Translations under genes and position numbers: made by a program
Notes under the pieces: model-generated
What the model saw: only the letters and a program-made list of their open reading frames with translations
Database searches by the model: none
What the model was told of the DNA's origin: nothing
Shown here: positions 16,538 through 25,466 of the stretch, piece after piece
Layout: every line of letters starts with the position of its first letter
How positions within the stretch are numbered: the stretch's first letter is position 1
From: Cloacibacterium sp047601505
Lineage (GTDB): Bacteria > Bacteroidota > Bacteroidia > Flavobacteriales > Weeksellaceae
Direction of reading: 5' to 3'
DNA length: 64,000 nt
Assembly: GCF_047601505.1 (NCBI RefSeq)
Contig: NZ_JASGJD010000001.1
Span: 3,469,805 to 3,533,804 of the forward strand

Positions 16538-16572
16538 AATTTTCCCCAACTTCTTAAAGAGGGGAATTTTTA
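16538..16572. terminator. Terminator of the YfiT-type gene
   Basis: AATTTTCCCC at 16538-16547 pairs with GGGGAATTTT at 16561-16570. Near-symmetrical, T-rich on both sides. Confidence 0.7.
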
Positions 16573-16592
16573 TGTAAATTTGTAAAATAAAC

Positions 16593-16629
16593 AGATTGCT
16601 ACGCTTGGCTGCGTTGCGCTCGCAATGAC
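16593..16629. repeat. REP-like dispersed repeat, copy 3
   Basis: AGATTGCTACG ... GCTCGCAATGAC has the same ends as copies 1 and 2 (2351 and 3210), with a different centre. It ends 9 nt before the murB ATG. Confidence 0.65.
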
Positions 16630-16637
16630 TTTTGAAA

Positions 16638-17648
16638 ATGAAAATTCAGGAAAATTTTTCTTTAAAAAATTACAATACATTTGGTGTAGAAGCCAAAGCA
16701 AAATATTTCGCAGAAGTACATTCTTTAGAAGAACTTAAAGAAACGCTTCAATTCTCTTATTCGCCTATTTTAGTTCTTGGTGGAGGAAGCAATGTTCTTT
16801 TCACCAAAGATTTTGAAGGATTGGTCATTAAACTTAATTTAAAAGGAATTTCTGAAGAAATTTTAAACGAAAACCACGTTTTAGTAACTGCAAAAGCAGG
16901 CGAAAACTGGCACGAATTTGTACAATTCACTATTTCTAAAAATTATGGTGGTTTAGAAAACCTTTCTTTAATTCCGGGAAATGTTGGGACTTGTCCTATT
17001 CAAAATATTGGAGCTTACGGAACAGAAATAAAAGACCATTTTATCTCTTGTAAAGCACTGAATTTAGAAAATTTAGAAGTTGAAACTTTAACTTTAGAGC
17101 AATGCAAATTTGGGTACAGAGATTCTATTTTCAAAACTTACGCAAAAGGCAAATATATTATTTTGGAAGTTACGTTTAAGTTAACCACACAAAATCATCA
17201 CATCAAAACAGAATACGGCGCTATTTCTACAGAATTGAAAAATTTAGGAATAGAAAATCCTACAATTCAAGATGTGGCGAAGGCCGTCATCACCATCAGA
17301 CAAAGCAAATTGCCTAATCCTGCTGAAATTGGAAATGCTGGAAGTTTCTTCAAAAACCCTACAATTCCTTTAGAACAATTCGAAAAATTAAAAGAAAATT
17401 TTACAGAAATTCAAGGTTATGCCAACGGAAATTCTGTGAAAGTTCCTGCTGGTTGGCTCATAGAAAATGCTGGTTGGAAAGGAAAACAAATCGGAAATGT
17501 AGCTTCTCATCAATTACAAGCTTTGGTAATTATTAATGCAACAGGAAAAGCTACAGGAAAAGAAATTTATGATTTTTCGACTAAAATTATTGATTCTGTA
17601 AAGGAAAAATTTGGAATTGAACTAGAAAGAGAGGTGAATATTGTTTGA
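16638..17648 (+). CDS. murB: UDP-N-acetylenolpyruvoylglucosamine reductase
   Basis: This FAD enzyme reduces the MurA product to UDP-MurNAc. The FAD domain is seen as SLKNYNTFGVEAKA, LGGGSNVLF and SLIPGNVGTCPIQNIGAYG. The catalytic Ser lies in GNAGSFFKNP, and the end GIELEREVNIV is typical of type I MurB (336 residues). I use ATG 16638; the TTG six bases upstream merely extends the frame. The leader contains REP-like copy 3. A possible -7 box TAAATTTG lies at 16575-16582. murA, the preceding step, is 2.5 kb upstream in the same direction but separated by terminators. Confidence 0.95.
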   Translation: MKIQENFSLKNYNTFGVEAKAKYFAEVHSLEELKETLQFSYSPILVLGGGSNVLFTKDFEGLVIKLNLKGISEEILNENHVLVTAKAGENWHEFVQFTISKNYGGLENLSLIPGNVGTCPIQNIGAYGTEIKDHFISCKALNLENLEVETLTLEQCKFGYRDSIFKTYAKGKYIILEVTFKLTTQNHHIKTEYGAISTELKNLGIENPTIQDVAKAVITIRQSKLPNPAEIGNAGSFFKNPTIPLEQFEKLKENFTEIQGYANGNSVKVPAGWLIENAGWKGKQIGNVASHQLQALVIINATGKATGKEIYDFSTKIIDSVKEKFGIELEREVNIV

Positions 17649-17833
17649 AGTGAAAAGTTTGAAGTAAAAAACTAAAAGTTGACAATTGAAAACGTTTTAT
17701 CAAAATTCTTAACTAACCATAGTTCTGATTTTGCAGTTTACATGTAAAATATATACTAAATTATCAATTATTTCTTATTGAATTCATTGACAAAAACTTC
17801 TGACATCCATCTTCCAACTTCCCACAAAAAACC

Positions 17834-17841
17834 TATCTTTG
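17834..17841 (+). promoter_or_regulatory. -7 box (TATCTTTG) for ribBA
   Basis: The match ends 21 nt before ATG 17862 and lies inside the longer open frame, favouring the shorter start. Confidence 0.45.
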
Positions 17842-17861
17842 CGGAAAATTTTAAAGTAAAA

Positions 17862-18983
17862 ATGTCTGAAATAAAACTTAATACAATTCCCGAAGCAATA
17901 GAGGATTTGAAAAACGGTAAAGTAATTATTGTAGTAGATGATGAAAACCGTGAAAATGAAGGAGATTTCTTATCTGCAGCTGAACTTACAACTCCAGAAA
18001 TTATCAATTTTATGACGATTCACGGGCGTGGATTAATTTGTACTCCACTTCCTGAAAAACGTTGTGACGAATTAGGTTTAGAAGCTATGGTTTCTAGAAG
18101 TACAGACCCAAAAGAAACGGCTTTTACCGTTTCAATTGATTTGTTGGGAGAAGGTGTTTCTACAGGAATTTCGGCTGGCGATAGAGCAAAAACAATTCTT
18201 GCTTTGATGGATAAAAAAACAAAACCTACGGATTTTATGCGTCCTGGTCACATTTTTCCTTTAAGAGCAAAAACTGGCGGTGTACTAAAAAGAGCTGGAC
18301 ATACCGAAGCTGCTATAGATTTAACAAAATTGGCAGGCTTAAAAGAAGGTGGTGTAATCTGCGAGATTATGAATGAAGATGGTACAATGGCGAGATTACC
18401 TCAATTGGTAGAATTGGCTGCAAAACTGGATATAAAAATTGTTTCTATCGAAGATTTGATTAATTACCAACTTAAAAAAGGAGATTTGGTAAATGAAATT
18501 GAAAATAGAATGGTAAAAACAACTTTTGGTGAGTTTAATTTCCGTGCTTTTCAAGAAAAACATACAGACCAAATTCACTTTGCGCTTACCAAAGGAAATT
18601 GGGAAATAGACGAACCTGTTTTGGTAAGAGTTCAGTCTTCTAATTCTTATTTTGATGTTTTCAGCAGATTAATTAGAGGCGAAGAACCTCAGCTAGAACG
18701 CATTACAGATGTAATTAACAAAGAAGGAAAAGGTGCTCTTATTTTCATCAATAACGTTTCTAATGCAGAATTAACGATGAGAAAATTACAACAATTCCTA
18801 AATTACCAAGACGGACAAGTTGAAAAACCTACGCTATCTGCAAATTTTGTAGAATATGGAATTGGAACTCAAATTTTGAAAAAACTAGGCATTACTAAAT
18901 TCAGAGTTTTGACACAAAATCCGGCTCAAAAACCTGTACTTTCTGGTTACGGTGTAGAAATTACCGAAATGGTACAATTGTAA
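17862..18983 (+). CDS. ribBA: 3,4-dihydroxy-2-butanone-4-phosphate synthase with degenerate GTP cyclohydrolase II domain
   Basis: The start is ATG 17862 (373 residues, MSEIKLNTIPEAIEDLKNGK). The upstream frame lacks family sequence and contains the -7 box. The N-terminal RibB half is intact: VVDDENRENEGDF, the Ser/Thr-rich SRSTDPKETAFTVSID and GHTEAAIDL. The C-terminal half has the length of RibA, but the zinc site (HSECLTGD ... RCDCG) reads VQSSNSYFDVF with no Cys set, and the EGRGIGL loop is missing. It therefore probably makes only the four-carbon precursor of riboflavin. Followed by a terminator shared with convergent fmt. Confidence 0.9.
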   Translation: MSEIKLNTIPEAIEDLKNGKVIIVVDDENRENEGDFLSAAELTTPEIINFMTIHGRGLICTPLPEKRCDELGLEAMVSRSTDPKETAFTVSIDLLGEGVSTGISAGDRAKTILALMDKKTKPTDFMRPGHIFPLRAKTGGVLKRAGHTEAAIDLTKLAGLKEGGVICEIMNEDGTMARLPQLVELAAKLDIKIVSIEDLINYQLKKGDLVNEIENRMVKTTFGEFNFRAFQEKHTDQIHFALTKGNWEIDEPVLVRVQSSNSYFDVFSRLIRGEEPQLERITDVINKEGKGALIFINNVSNAELTMRKLQQFLNYQDGQVEKPTLSANFVEYGIGTQILKKLGITKFRVLTQNPAQKPVLSGYGVEITEMVQL

Positions 18984-19010
18984 GAAAATAATTTTTGATT
19001 TTTAAATATT

Positions 19011-19041
19011 TAGCGTAGAAAATTTCTACGCTATTTTTATA
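19011..19041. terminator. Bidirectional terminator between ribBA and fmt
   Basis: TAGCGTAGAAA at 19011-19021 pairs with TTTCTACGCTA at 19023-19033, followed by T5; it overlaps the fmt stop. Confidence 0.8.
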
Positions 19042-19973
19042 TTTTCAAAACTGTGAAATCCGTTGAGAAAGTCTTTCACATTCATTCTTTTTTTGCCTTC
19101 CAACTGAACTTCTGTTGGAGAATAAAAACCATCTTTGGTGTAAATTCTAAATAAATTTTTAGAAATCTCTAACGTTCCAGCTTCATGACTATGAGTAGAA
19201 ATTTCAAAATTACCTGCATAAATTTTCAAACCTTTGGTTTCTTCACCAATTTTCAAAGTCGTGAAAGCGCAAGGATAAGGAGACATTCCTCTAATAAAAT
19301 CATGAATTTTCTGTGTTTCTAAATTCCAATTAATTCTGGTATCTTCTTTAAAAATTTTAAAAGCATTTTTGGGTTCAGCAACTTGCGGCTGAGGTTTTTC
19401 AACAATAGAATTTTCTGCTAAGCCATCTAACGTTTTCACCACCAATTTCGCGCCCATTTCCATCAATCTATCGTGCAAATTTCCAGCATTTTCGTCTGGC
19501 GAAATAGGCAATTCTTCTTGCAAAAGAATATTTCCTTCGTCTATTTTTTCATTGATAAAGAACGTTGTAGCACCTGTTTTTTCTTCTCCGTTAATAATGG
19601 CAAAATTAATTGGCGCTGCACCTCTATAATCTGGCAACAAACTAGCATGAAGATTGAAAGTACCAATTTTTGGCATTTCAAATAAGATTTTCGGCATCAT
19701 TCTGAAAGCTACCACCACAAAAACATCAGCATTCAAACTTCTAATTTGCTCTAAAAACTCAGGATTTCTCAATTTTTCTGGTTGAAAAACTGTCAAATTA
19801 TTTTCTACCGCATATTTTTTAACGGGAGATTCGGTCAATTTTTGTCCACGTCCCGAAGGTTTATCGGCAACTGTTACTACACCTACCACTTCGTGATTGG
19901 AATTGTGAATTGCAGCTAAACTTTCTTTCGCAAAATCTGGTGTCCCGAAGAAAACCACTTTCAATTTTTTCAT
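19026..19973 (-). CDS. fmt: Methionyl-tRNA formyltransferase
   Basis: The 315-residue enzyme formylates initiator Met-tRNA from 10-formyl-THF. The N-terminal Rossmann part reads VVFFGTPDFAKESLAAI; the KPSGRGQKL loop and the catalytic block NLHASLLPDYRGAAPINFAI (Asn-His plus later Asp) are present. The C-terminal OB-fold domain is also there. The leader contains a small hairpin GCTCC-GTA-GGAGC just upstream of the ATG. Confidence 0.95.
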   Translation of the reverse strand: MKKLKVVFFGTPDFAKESLAAIHNSNHEVVGVVTVADKPSGRGQKLTESPVKKYAVENNLTVFQPEKLRNPEFLEQIRSLNADVFVVVAFRMMPKILFEMPKIGTFNLHASLLPDYRGAAPINFAIINGEEKTGATTFFINEKIDEGNILLQEELPISPDENAGNLHDRLMEMGAKLVVKTLDGLAENSIVEKPQPQVAEPKNAFKIFKEDTRINWNLETQKIHDFIRGMSPYPCAFTTLKIGEETKGLKIYAGNFEISTHSHEAGTLEISKNLFRIYTKDGFYSPTEVQLEGKKRMNVKDFLNGFHSFENIKIA

Positions 19974-19983
19974 TTATTGTATC

Positions 19984-19996
19984 GCTCCTACGGAGC
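19984..19996. repeat. Short palindrome GCTCC-TAC-GGAGC in the fmt leader
   Basis: A perfect 5-bp inverted repeat with a 3-nt loop lies 11 nt before the fmt start and is followed on the plus strand by T8. No plus-strand gene ends here, so its direction of use is unclear. Confidence 0.45.
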
Positions 19997-20036
19997 TTTT
20001 TTTTAAATTTAAGTACTTATTTTTTACAAACCAAAA

Positions 20037-21938
20037 CTATTTAATCATATAGGTTCTAAAATCCAACATTCTAATTTTCCCTAATTCTAACAAAAATATC
20101 AGATGCTCTTGCAATCTTTCTTTTTGAGGATAATGCAACATAATTGCCAGCTCATCTAACGTGGCAGCTCTTTTCTTTAGCGCTTCTAAGATTTGTTTTT
20201 CGATACTTTGTTGGTTTTGGGTAGGATTTTTTTCTTTGCAAACATAACAATTTCCACAATTTTTGGCATTCTTTTCTCCAAAATAAGTGAGTATAAGTTT
20301 CATTTTGCAGAACTCTTTATTTCGAGTATAAAACTTCATTTCCTCCCACTTTTGGAGCTTATTTTTCTGAATTTGCTCGAAAAGATTCCACCATTTACCA
20401 GAGAAAGTTCTGTCTTCTCTAGGCTTTAGAAACCTAATGATATCTAAACTTCCATCCAAATAATCTACAAAACCTTTATTGTGAATTTCTCTAAGTCTTT
20501 CTTTCAAAAATTTATTTTCAACGCCAATTTTTTTGCAAAGATTAGCTTCACTAAATTGTGCTTTGTGAGTAGATAAACCATCAATACTTCTCAGTAGAAG
20601 TTCTACAAAAAAACTATCTTTTTTAGGCAAATTTTCCAAATCATAGACTTCAAATTTAAGTTCTAGCGTAGATAGACTTTTAACAGTATTGAGATAAATT
20701 AACTCTTGATTGTGAAGAAAATTTAAAATATTGATAATTTTTGCTTTAGAAATTTTGGTAAATTCTTGAATTTTAGAAATATTAACTTCAAAAATCTGCT
20801 CTGGCAATTCGTTTTCTGCAATCATAAATTTAGAATACAGATAAGAAATTGTTTTCAAAAATTCTGTTTTATTTGGCGTTTGATTTTGAAAAACATCATC
20901 AAGATTTTTCAGCTCTTGTTCGTTCCAAAGTAAGAAAGCATAGCTTTTTTCTCCGTCTCTACCTGCCCTTCCTATTTCTTGATAATAATTTTCCAAAGAA
21001 GCAGGTGGCGAAAAATGGATAACAAACCTTACATTTTCCTTGTCGATTCCCATTCCGAAAGCGTTGGTAGAAATAAGAACCTGATTGTTGCTTTTCAACC
21101 ATTTTTCTTGTTTCTGATGTTTCTCTCTTACGGATAAACCTGCGTGGAAAAAATCTACATTTTTAAGATTTCTATTTTGTAAAAACTTAGACAATTCTTC
21201 TGCGTCTCTTCTTGTTCTGGAATAGATAATGCCCGAAGAATTACTATTTTTGAGCAACTCAAAAATATATTGATACTTATCTGAAAGTTCATCAATAAAA
21301 ATTTCAATGTTTTCTCTAATGAAACTTTTTTTGAAAATTAAATATTGATTAAAACCTAATTTAACTTTAATATCTTCAATTACTTTTGGTGTAGCCGTAG
21401 CGGTAAGCGCTAAACAAGGAACATTTTTGAACTGGTTTCTAAAATTTTTTATATTCTGATAGCTAGGTCTAAAATCTTGCCCCCATTCTGAGATACAATG
21501 CGCTTCATCAACAGCAATAAAAGAAATTGCAATTTCATCTATTCTTTCTAAAAAATTTTTATTTTGAAGTCTTTCTGGGGAAACGTATAAAAGTTTTGTA
21601 AGTCCTTCTATACATCTTCCGTAGATTTCTTCCTCTTGCAATTCGTCTAATTCTGAACTGAGGTATTCTGCTTCTATTCCTTTTGATTTCAATTGTTGAA
21701 CTTGGTCTTTCATTAAAGCCAACAAAGGAGAAATTACAAGACAAGTACCTTCTAAAACCAACGCCGGAAGTTGATAACAAAGAGATTTACCTCCACCAGT
21801 AGGCAAAAGTGCGATGGTATCTTTACCCGAAATTACAGCATTAATAATCTCTTCCTGAGAATCTCTAAAGGAATTGTATCCCCAAAAATTTTCTAGCGTT
21901 TGGGTGATGAGATTAGAAATATTAATAGAAGATTGCAT
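20037..21938 (-). CDS. recQ: ATP-dependent DNA helicase RecQ
   Basis: The superfamily 2 helicase shows Walker A LPTGGGKSLCYQLPA, the DEAH motif VDEAHCISEWGQDFRP, the motif VI segment QEIGRAGRDG, and the RecQ zinc cluster with Cys in FCKMKLILTYFG and NCGNCYVC. The C-terminal winged helix is short and no HRDC domain is seen, as in many flavobacterial RecQ. I chose ATG 21938 (633 residues); an in-frame ATG at 21965 would add nine residues and lies just after the terminator of the upstream OmpA gene. Role: 3'-5' unwinding in recombination and repair. Confidence 0.92.
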   Translation of the reverse strand: MQSSINISNLITQTLENFWGYNSFRDSQEEIINAVISGKDTIALLPTGGGKSLCYQLPALVLEGTCLVISPLLALMKDQVQQLKSKGIEAEYLSSELDELQEEEIYGRCIEGLTKLLYVSPERLQNKNFLERIDEIAISFIAVDEAHCISEWGQDFRPSYQNIKNFRNQFKNVPCLALTATATPKVIEDIKVKLGFNQYLIFKKSFIRENIEIFIDELSDKYQYIFELLKNSNSSGIIYSRTRRDAEELSKFLQNRNLKNVDFFHAGLSVREKHQKQEKWLKSNNQVLISTNAFGMGIDKENVRFVIHFSPPASLENYYQEIGRAGRDGEKSYAFLLWNEQELKNLDDVFQNQTPNKTEFLKTISYLYSKFMIAENELPEQIFEVNISKIQEFTKISKAKIINILNFLHNQELIYLNTVKSLSTLELKFEVYDLENLPKKDSFFVELLLRSIDGLSTHKAQFSEANLCKKIGVENKFLKERLREIHNKGFVDYLDGSLDIIRFLKPREDRTFSGKWWNLFEQIQKNKLQKWEEMKFYTRNKEFCKMKLILTYFGEKNAKNCGNCYVCKEKNPTQNQQSIEKQILEALKKRAATLDELAIMLHYPQKERLQEHLIFLLELGKIRMLDFRTYMIK

Positions 21939-21973
21939 TTTGTAAAAATAAGAATTCTGAGGCATAAATCCAC

Positions 21974-22003
21974 ATAAAAAAAGCTGCGACTAGCGCAGCT
22001 TTC
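21974..22003 (-). terminator. Terminator of the OmpA gene pair
   Basis: AAAGCTGCG pairs with CGCAGCTTT (loop ACTAG); on the minus strand a T7 run follows. Confidence 0.85.
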
Positions 22004-22023
22004 TAAATATCATTAAGAAAAAT

Positions 22024-23511
22024 TTATTTTAAATCACTTTTTGGCAGTGCGTTCCATTCTGCACCCGTTACAGATTTAACTTCTACTTTTCTATCTTGTA
22101 ATCTTTCTGCATCAGAAGCAGTTTCTGAAGCTACAGCATCAGCTTCGCCAACGCCTTTAGATTTTAATTGATAAGAGCTAACTCCTCTTTTTTCTAATTC
22201 TTTTACTACTTCGGCAGCTCTTTGTTGAGACAACTTAAGATTGTATGCATCATTTCCTTTTTTATCAGTGTGACCAACTAAAAGGAAAGTCCCTCCATTA
22301 GAAGATTTAATAAGATTAGCAGCAAGGTCTAATTTAGAGCTAGACTCTGTTCTAACGGTAGTTTTACCAAAATTAAATTGTAAATCTTTTAAAGCAGATT
22401 GAATATTTGCCGTAACACTAGAATTATCTGCTGTGTTTGCTACTGGAGCAGCTTCTTTAGGACAACCATCATTTTCAACAGGACCAGGAACAGTAACACA
22501 TTTATCTTTCAAATCGATAACTCCGTCTAAATCTGCATCTAAAGCAACACCTGCACCATCTACTCTAGCACCAGCTGGAGTATCTAATTGTCTATCCCAA
22601 TCATCACAAACGCCATCATTATCAGCATCTCCTTTTTTACATACTTCTACATCAACATTTTTGCTTTCCAAAACATCTAGTCTGTAATAAATTTCTTGTA
22701 GAGGATCGTGCCACATCAAATGAGACTCGTGTTTACCTAATTTAAGTGTAATACCTAAAGTTGCATTAATAAAATTATCAGAATATTGTTCTTCTTTAGC
22801 ATTTATAGAATTAAGTTGATATACATTACCACTACCACCATCGAAGTTATCATCACCTGTAAATACATACATTACTCTACCTTCGATATCAATTCTTCTA
22901 TTAACATTGAATTTAAGACCAGCTCCTGCTTGTCCGAAAAGAGACAATGTTTTTAGAAACTTAACATCTGTAATAAGATTGCTACCCAATTTATTATTAG
23001 GGTTTGCAGAATCTTCATCTTGTCTGTAAGCTTTATACCCTAAAGTACCAATCCCTGCATAACCGTGTAACGCCCATCTGTAAGGAGAATGATTATCTGA
23101 TCTTCTTAATAAATTAGAGAAATTAATATCACCTATCAAAGAAAGTGCTTGATATTTTGTCTTAGCACCAAGACCAGCATCTTTATCTAGGTTTACCAAT
23201 CCTTGTTTTGTTTGTCCTAATTCGTATTGAAGGTTTAATCCAAATGCGTGAGTAATCGCTTTATCTACACTTATATAAGCTGAATACCCAAAAAGATTTT
23301 TTCCATTTCCATTTTTAATGGAAGTTAAATCTGCTGATTGGATTAAAGGAACTCCAACTCCCGCAGAAATAGACCAGTCGTTAAATTTTTTCACCTTTTC
23401 AGTAAAAGGTTGGCTTTTATCACCAGAATAAAACTTGTCAGTATTTTGAGCAAAGATAGTACCTGGCAAAATAGCTGCAAATAAGGCTAAAGTTGCTAAA
23501 TTTATTTTCAT
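22024..23511 (-). CDS. OmpA-family outer-membrane protein with TSP3 motifs (copy 1)
   Basis: The 495-residue protein has a signal peptide (MKINLATLALFAAILPGTIFAQ). A beta-barrel-type N-terminal half is rich in Gly and aromatics (YAGIGTLGYKAYRQ, DIEGRVMYVFTGDDNFDGG). Then come calcium-binding segments CKKGDADNDGVCDDWDR and DADLDGVIDLKDKC, and a C-terminal OmpA peptidoglycan-binding domain (LLVGHTDKKGNDAYNLKLSQQRA). It tethers the outer membrane to the wall. It lies 25 nt after a close paralogue and ends at a strong terminator. Confidence 0.88.
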   Translation of the reverse strand: MKINLATLALFAAILPGTIFAQNTDKFYSGDKSQPFTEKVKKFNDWSISAGVGVPLIQSADLTSIKNGNGKNLFGYSAYISVDKAITHAFGLNLQYELGQTKQGLVNLDKDAGLGAKTKYQALSLIGDINFSNLLRRSDNHSPYRWALHGYAGIGTLGYKAYRQDEDSANPNNKLGSNLITDVKFLKTLSLFGQAGAGLKFNVNRRIDIEGRVMYVFTGDDNFDGGSGNVYQLNSINAKEEQYSDNFINATLGITLKLGKHESHLMWHDPLQEIYYRLDVLESKNVDVEVCKKGDADNDGVCDDWDRQLDTPAGARVDGAGVALDADLDGVIDLKDKCVTVPGPVENDGCPKEAAPVANTADNSSVTANIQSALKDLQFNFGKTTVRTESSSKLDLAANLIKSSNGGTFLLVGHTDKKGNDAYNLKLSQQRAAEVVKELEKRGVSSYQLKSKGVGEADAVASETASDAERLQDRKVEVKSVTGAEWNALPKSDLK

Positions 23512-23536
23512 GATTTTGTATTTTTAAATTTTGTAA

Positions 23537-25000
23537 TTATTTAATTAATTCGAAATAAACCCTTCTATTAGCCTCGTTTTTCCACTCAGGACATTTCGTT
23601 GCTGGTTTACATTCAGGATATTTCAAATCTTTTTCTCCTCTTCCTTCTCCAATCAACATATTAGGATCTACTCCTTTAGAAACTAAATATTTTATAACAG
23701 CTTGTGCTCTTCTATTAGAAAGTTCTAAGTTATAAGAATCAGAAGCTCTTGTATCTGTAGCCGCAATTACTAAGTATCTTGCATTTTTGTTAGATTTAGA
23801 AAGTATTTTGGCTGCAATATCAAGTTTTTCAATAGATTTCTGAGTAAGTGTAGCTTTGTCTAAATCGAATACAATTCCTTCAAAGAATTTCTTAGTATTT
23901 TCATCAACAATAACAAGAGTACTCTCATCGATATAAGGACAACCGTAGTTTTCTACCAAACCAGGTACAGTTACACACTTATCTGTAAGGTCTATTACTC
24001 CGTCAAAATCCATATCTAAAGCTTTACCAGAACCATCTACTCTTGCTCCAATTGGTGTATTAAGTTCTCTATCCCAATCATCACAAACTCCATCATTATC
24101 TGCATCTCCTTTTTCACAAACCACCAAATCTGAAGATCTCGATGCTAATGCACTTAATTTATCAAGTGCCGCATTATTCGAATCGTACCATGCTAGGTGT
24201 TGACTATGTTTTCCTAATTTGAATGTAATTCCTAAATTAACAGTTACTAAATTATCAGACGAATTCTTCAATATTTGGTTATAGCCTGGCCATTCTTTTA
24301 CATCTTCTCCTCCACCATCAAATTCATCATCACCTGTTATAATGTACATTGCTCTACCTTCTAAATCAATTCTTTTAGAAAGATTGTACTTCAGTCCTAA
24401 ACCTCCCTGATAAAAGAAAGATTGAATTCCTAATTTCTGAGTAAAATCTTTATTTGCAAATTTTTCTGGGTGCTCATCTCTTCTTGAATATGAATACCCT
24501 TGAAGCCCTACTCCTGCATAACCGTGCAATGCCCACCTAAATGGAGAATTATTATCTATCCTTCTAAAAAGGTTAGAAAAATTAAAATCTCCCAATAAAG
24601 ATATTTGGTCATACTTTGTAGTAGCAGTAGCTAATCCATGTACTAATGGAGAAGCGCCCCATACATTATCTCCTAATCGACCAGTTTGTTTAGTCTCTCC
24701 TTTCTGGTATTGTAAGAGGAAGCCAAACTTATCCGAAAGTTGTTTTCCTAATTCTACATAAGCATTCCATCCGAAATGTTTTCCATCATTATTAAATGAT
24801 GTTAAATCTGAATGATGCAAAAATGCAGTACCTCCACCTAAAGAAATTGACCAGTCATTAAATCTTCTAGCATTATTGTCAAATTTTTCTACTTTGGCAG
24901 AACCAGAAGTAAAGGTATTTGCACTGCTAGATCCTTTGTTATCTTGAGCGTAGAATAAGCCCGGTAAAGATAACATTAGAGTGAATAAACCTAATTTCAT
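23537..25000 (-). CDS. OmpA-family outer-membrane protein with TSP3 motifs (copy 2)
   Basis: The 487-residue paralogue of the next gene downstream has the same order: signal peptide, barrel (YAGVGLQGYSYSRRDE, DLEGRAMYIITGDDEFDGG), TSP3 segments CEKGDADNDGVCDDWDR and DMDFDGVIDLTDKC, and an OmpA-C domain. Here the OmpA-C glycine-His-Thr-Asp motif is altered to IAATDTRASDSYNLELSNRRA. An extra Cys pair (PECKPATKCPEW) lies near the end. The two genes are a tandem duplication. The start is 23 nt after folK, so readthrough from folK is possible. Confidence 0.87.
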   Translation of the reverse strand: MKLGLFTLMLSLPGLFYAQDNKGSSSANTFTSGSAKVEKFDNNARRFNDWSISLGGGTAFLHHSDLTSFNNDGKHFGWNAYVELGKQLSDKFGFLLQYQKGETKQTGRLGDNVWGASPLVHGLATATTKYDQISLLGDFNFSNLFRRIDNNSPFRWALHGYAGVGLQGYSYSRRDEHPEKFANKDFTQKLGIQSFFYQGGLGLKYNLSKRIDLEGRAMYIITGDDEFDGGGEDVKEWPGYNQILKNSSDNLVTVNLGITFKLGKHSQHLAWYDSNNAALDKLSALASRSSDLVVCEKGDADNDGVCDDWDRELNTPIGARVDGSGKALDMDFDGVIDLTDKCVTVPGLVENYGCPYIDESTLVIVDENTKKFFEGIVFDLDKATLTQKSIEKLDIAAKILSKSNKNARYLVIAATDTRASDSYNLELSNRRAQAVIKYLVSKGVDPNMLIGEGRGEKDLKYPECKPATKCPEWKNEANRRVYFELIK

Positions 25001-25023
25001 ACTTGTGTTTTATATGTGTGTTT

Positions 25024-25437
25024 TTATAATTCTTGCAATAGGATTCTAGAAAAATCTCTTTCAAACAAATGTTTTCTATGAGGAATTTCTAAAACTGAAG
25101 ATTGAAGATTAATCTCTCCAAACTTTACAATATCTATATCTATTATCCTATCTTCATATCCTCCTTTTACAGAAGAATCTTCTAACCGCCCCATCTCTTT
25201 TTCTATGTTTTTTATTTCTTTTAACAACGAAAAAGGCGAAATTGTGGTATATAAGCTTAATGCAATATTACGAAAAATATTATTGCTAACAAATTCTACC
25301 GGTTTAGTTTCTAATATTTTAGAAAATTTATCAATTTTTCCGATGCGTTTTTCTATTTTTGCAATCGCGTTTTCAATATTTTCTAGAGTATTTCCAATAT
25401 TACTCCCGAGTAACAAAACCACATAATATGACGACAT
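25024..25437 (-). CDS. folK: 2-amino-4-hydroxy-6-hydroxymethyldihydropteridine diphosphokinase
   Basis: The 137-residue HPPK of folate synthesis transfers pyrophosphate from ATP to hydroxymethyl-dihydropterin. The opening VVLLLGSNIGNTLENIENAI, the magnesium/ATP motif DRIIDIDIVKFGE and the closing IPHRKHLFERDF are diagnostic. It is divergent from sppA with only 29 bp between the two ATG codons, so its promoter probably lies in the sppA 5' coding region: the plus strand carries CAAATATA at 25495, the inverse of TATATTTG. Confidence 0.93.
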   Translation of the reverse strand: MSSYYVVLLLGSNIGNTLENIENAIAKIEKRIGKIDKFSKILETKPVEFVSNNIFRNIALSLYTTISPFSLLKEIKNIEKEMGRLEDSSVKGGYEDRIIDIDIVKFGEINLQSSVLEIPHRKHLFERDFSRILLQEL

Positions 25438-25466
25438 ATTATAAAAATTTAATTTTTTAATTTATT

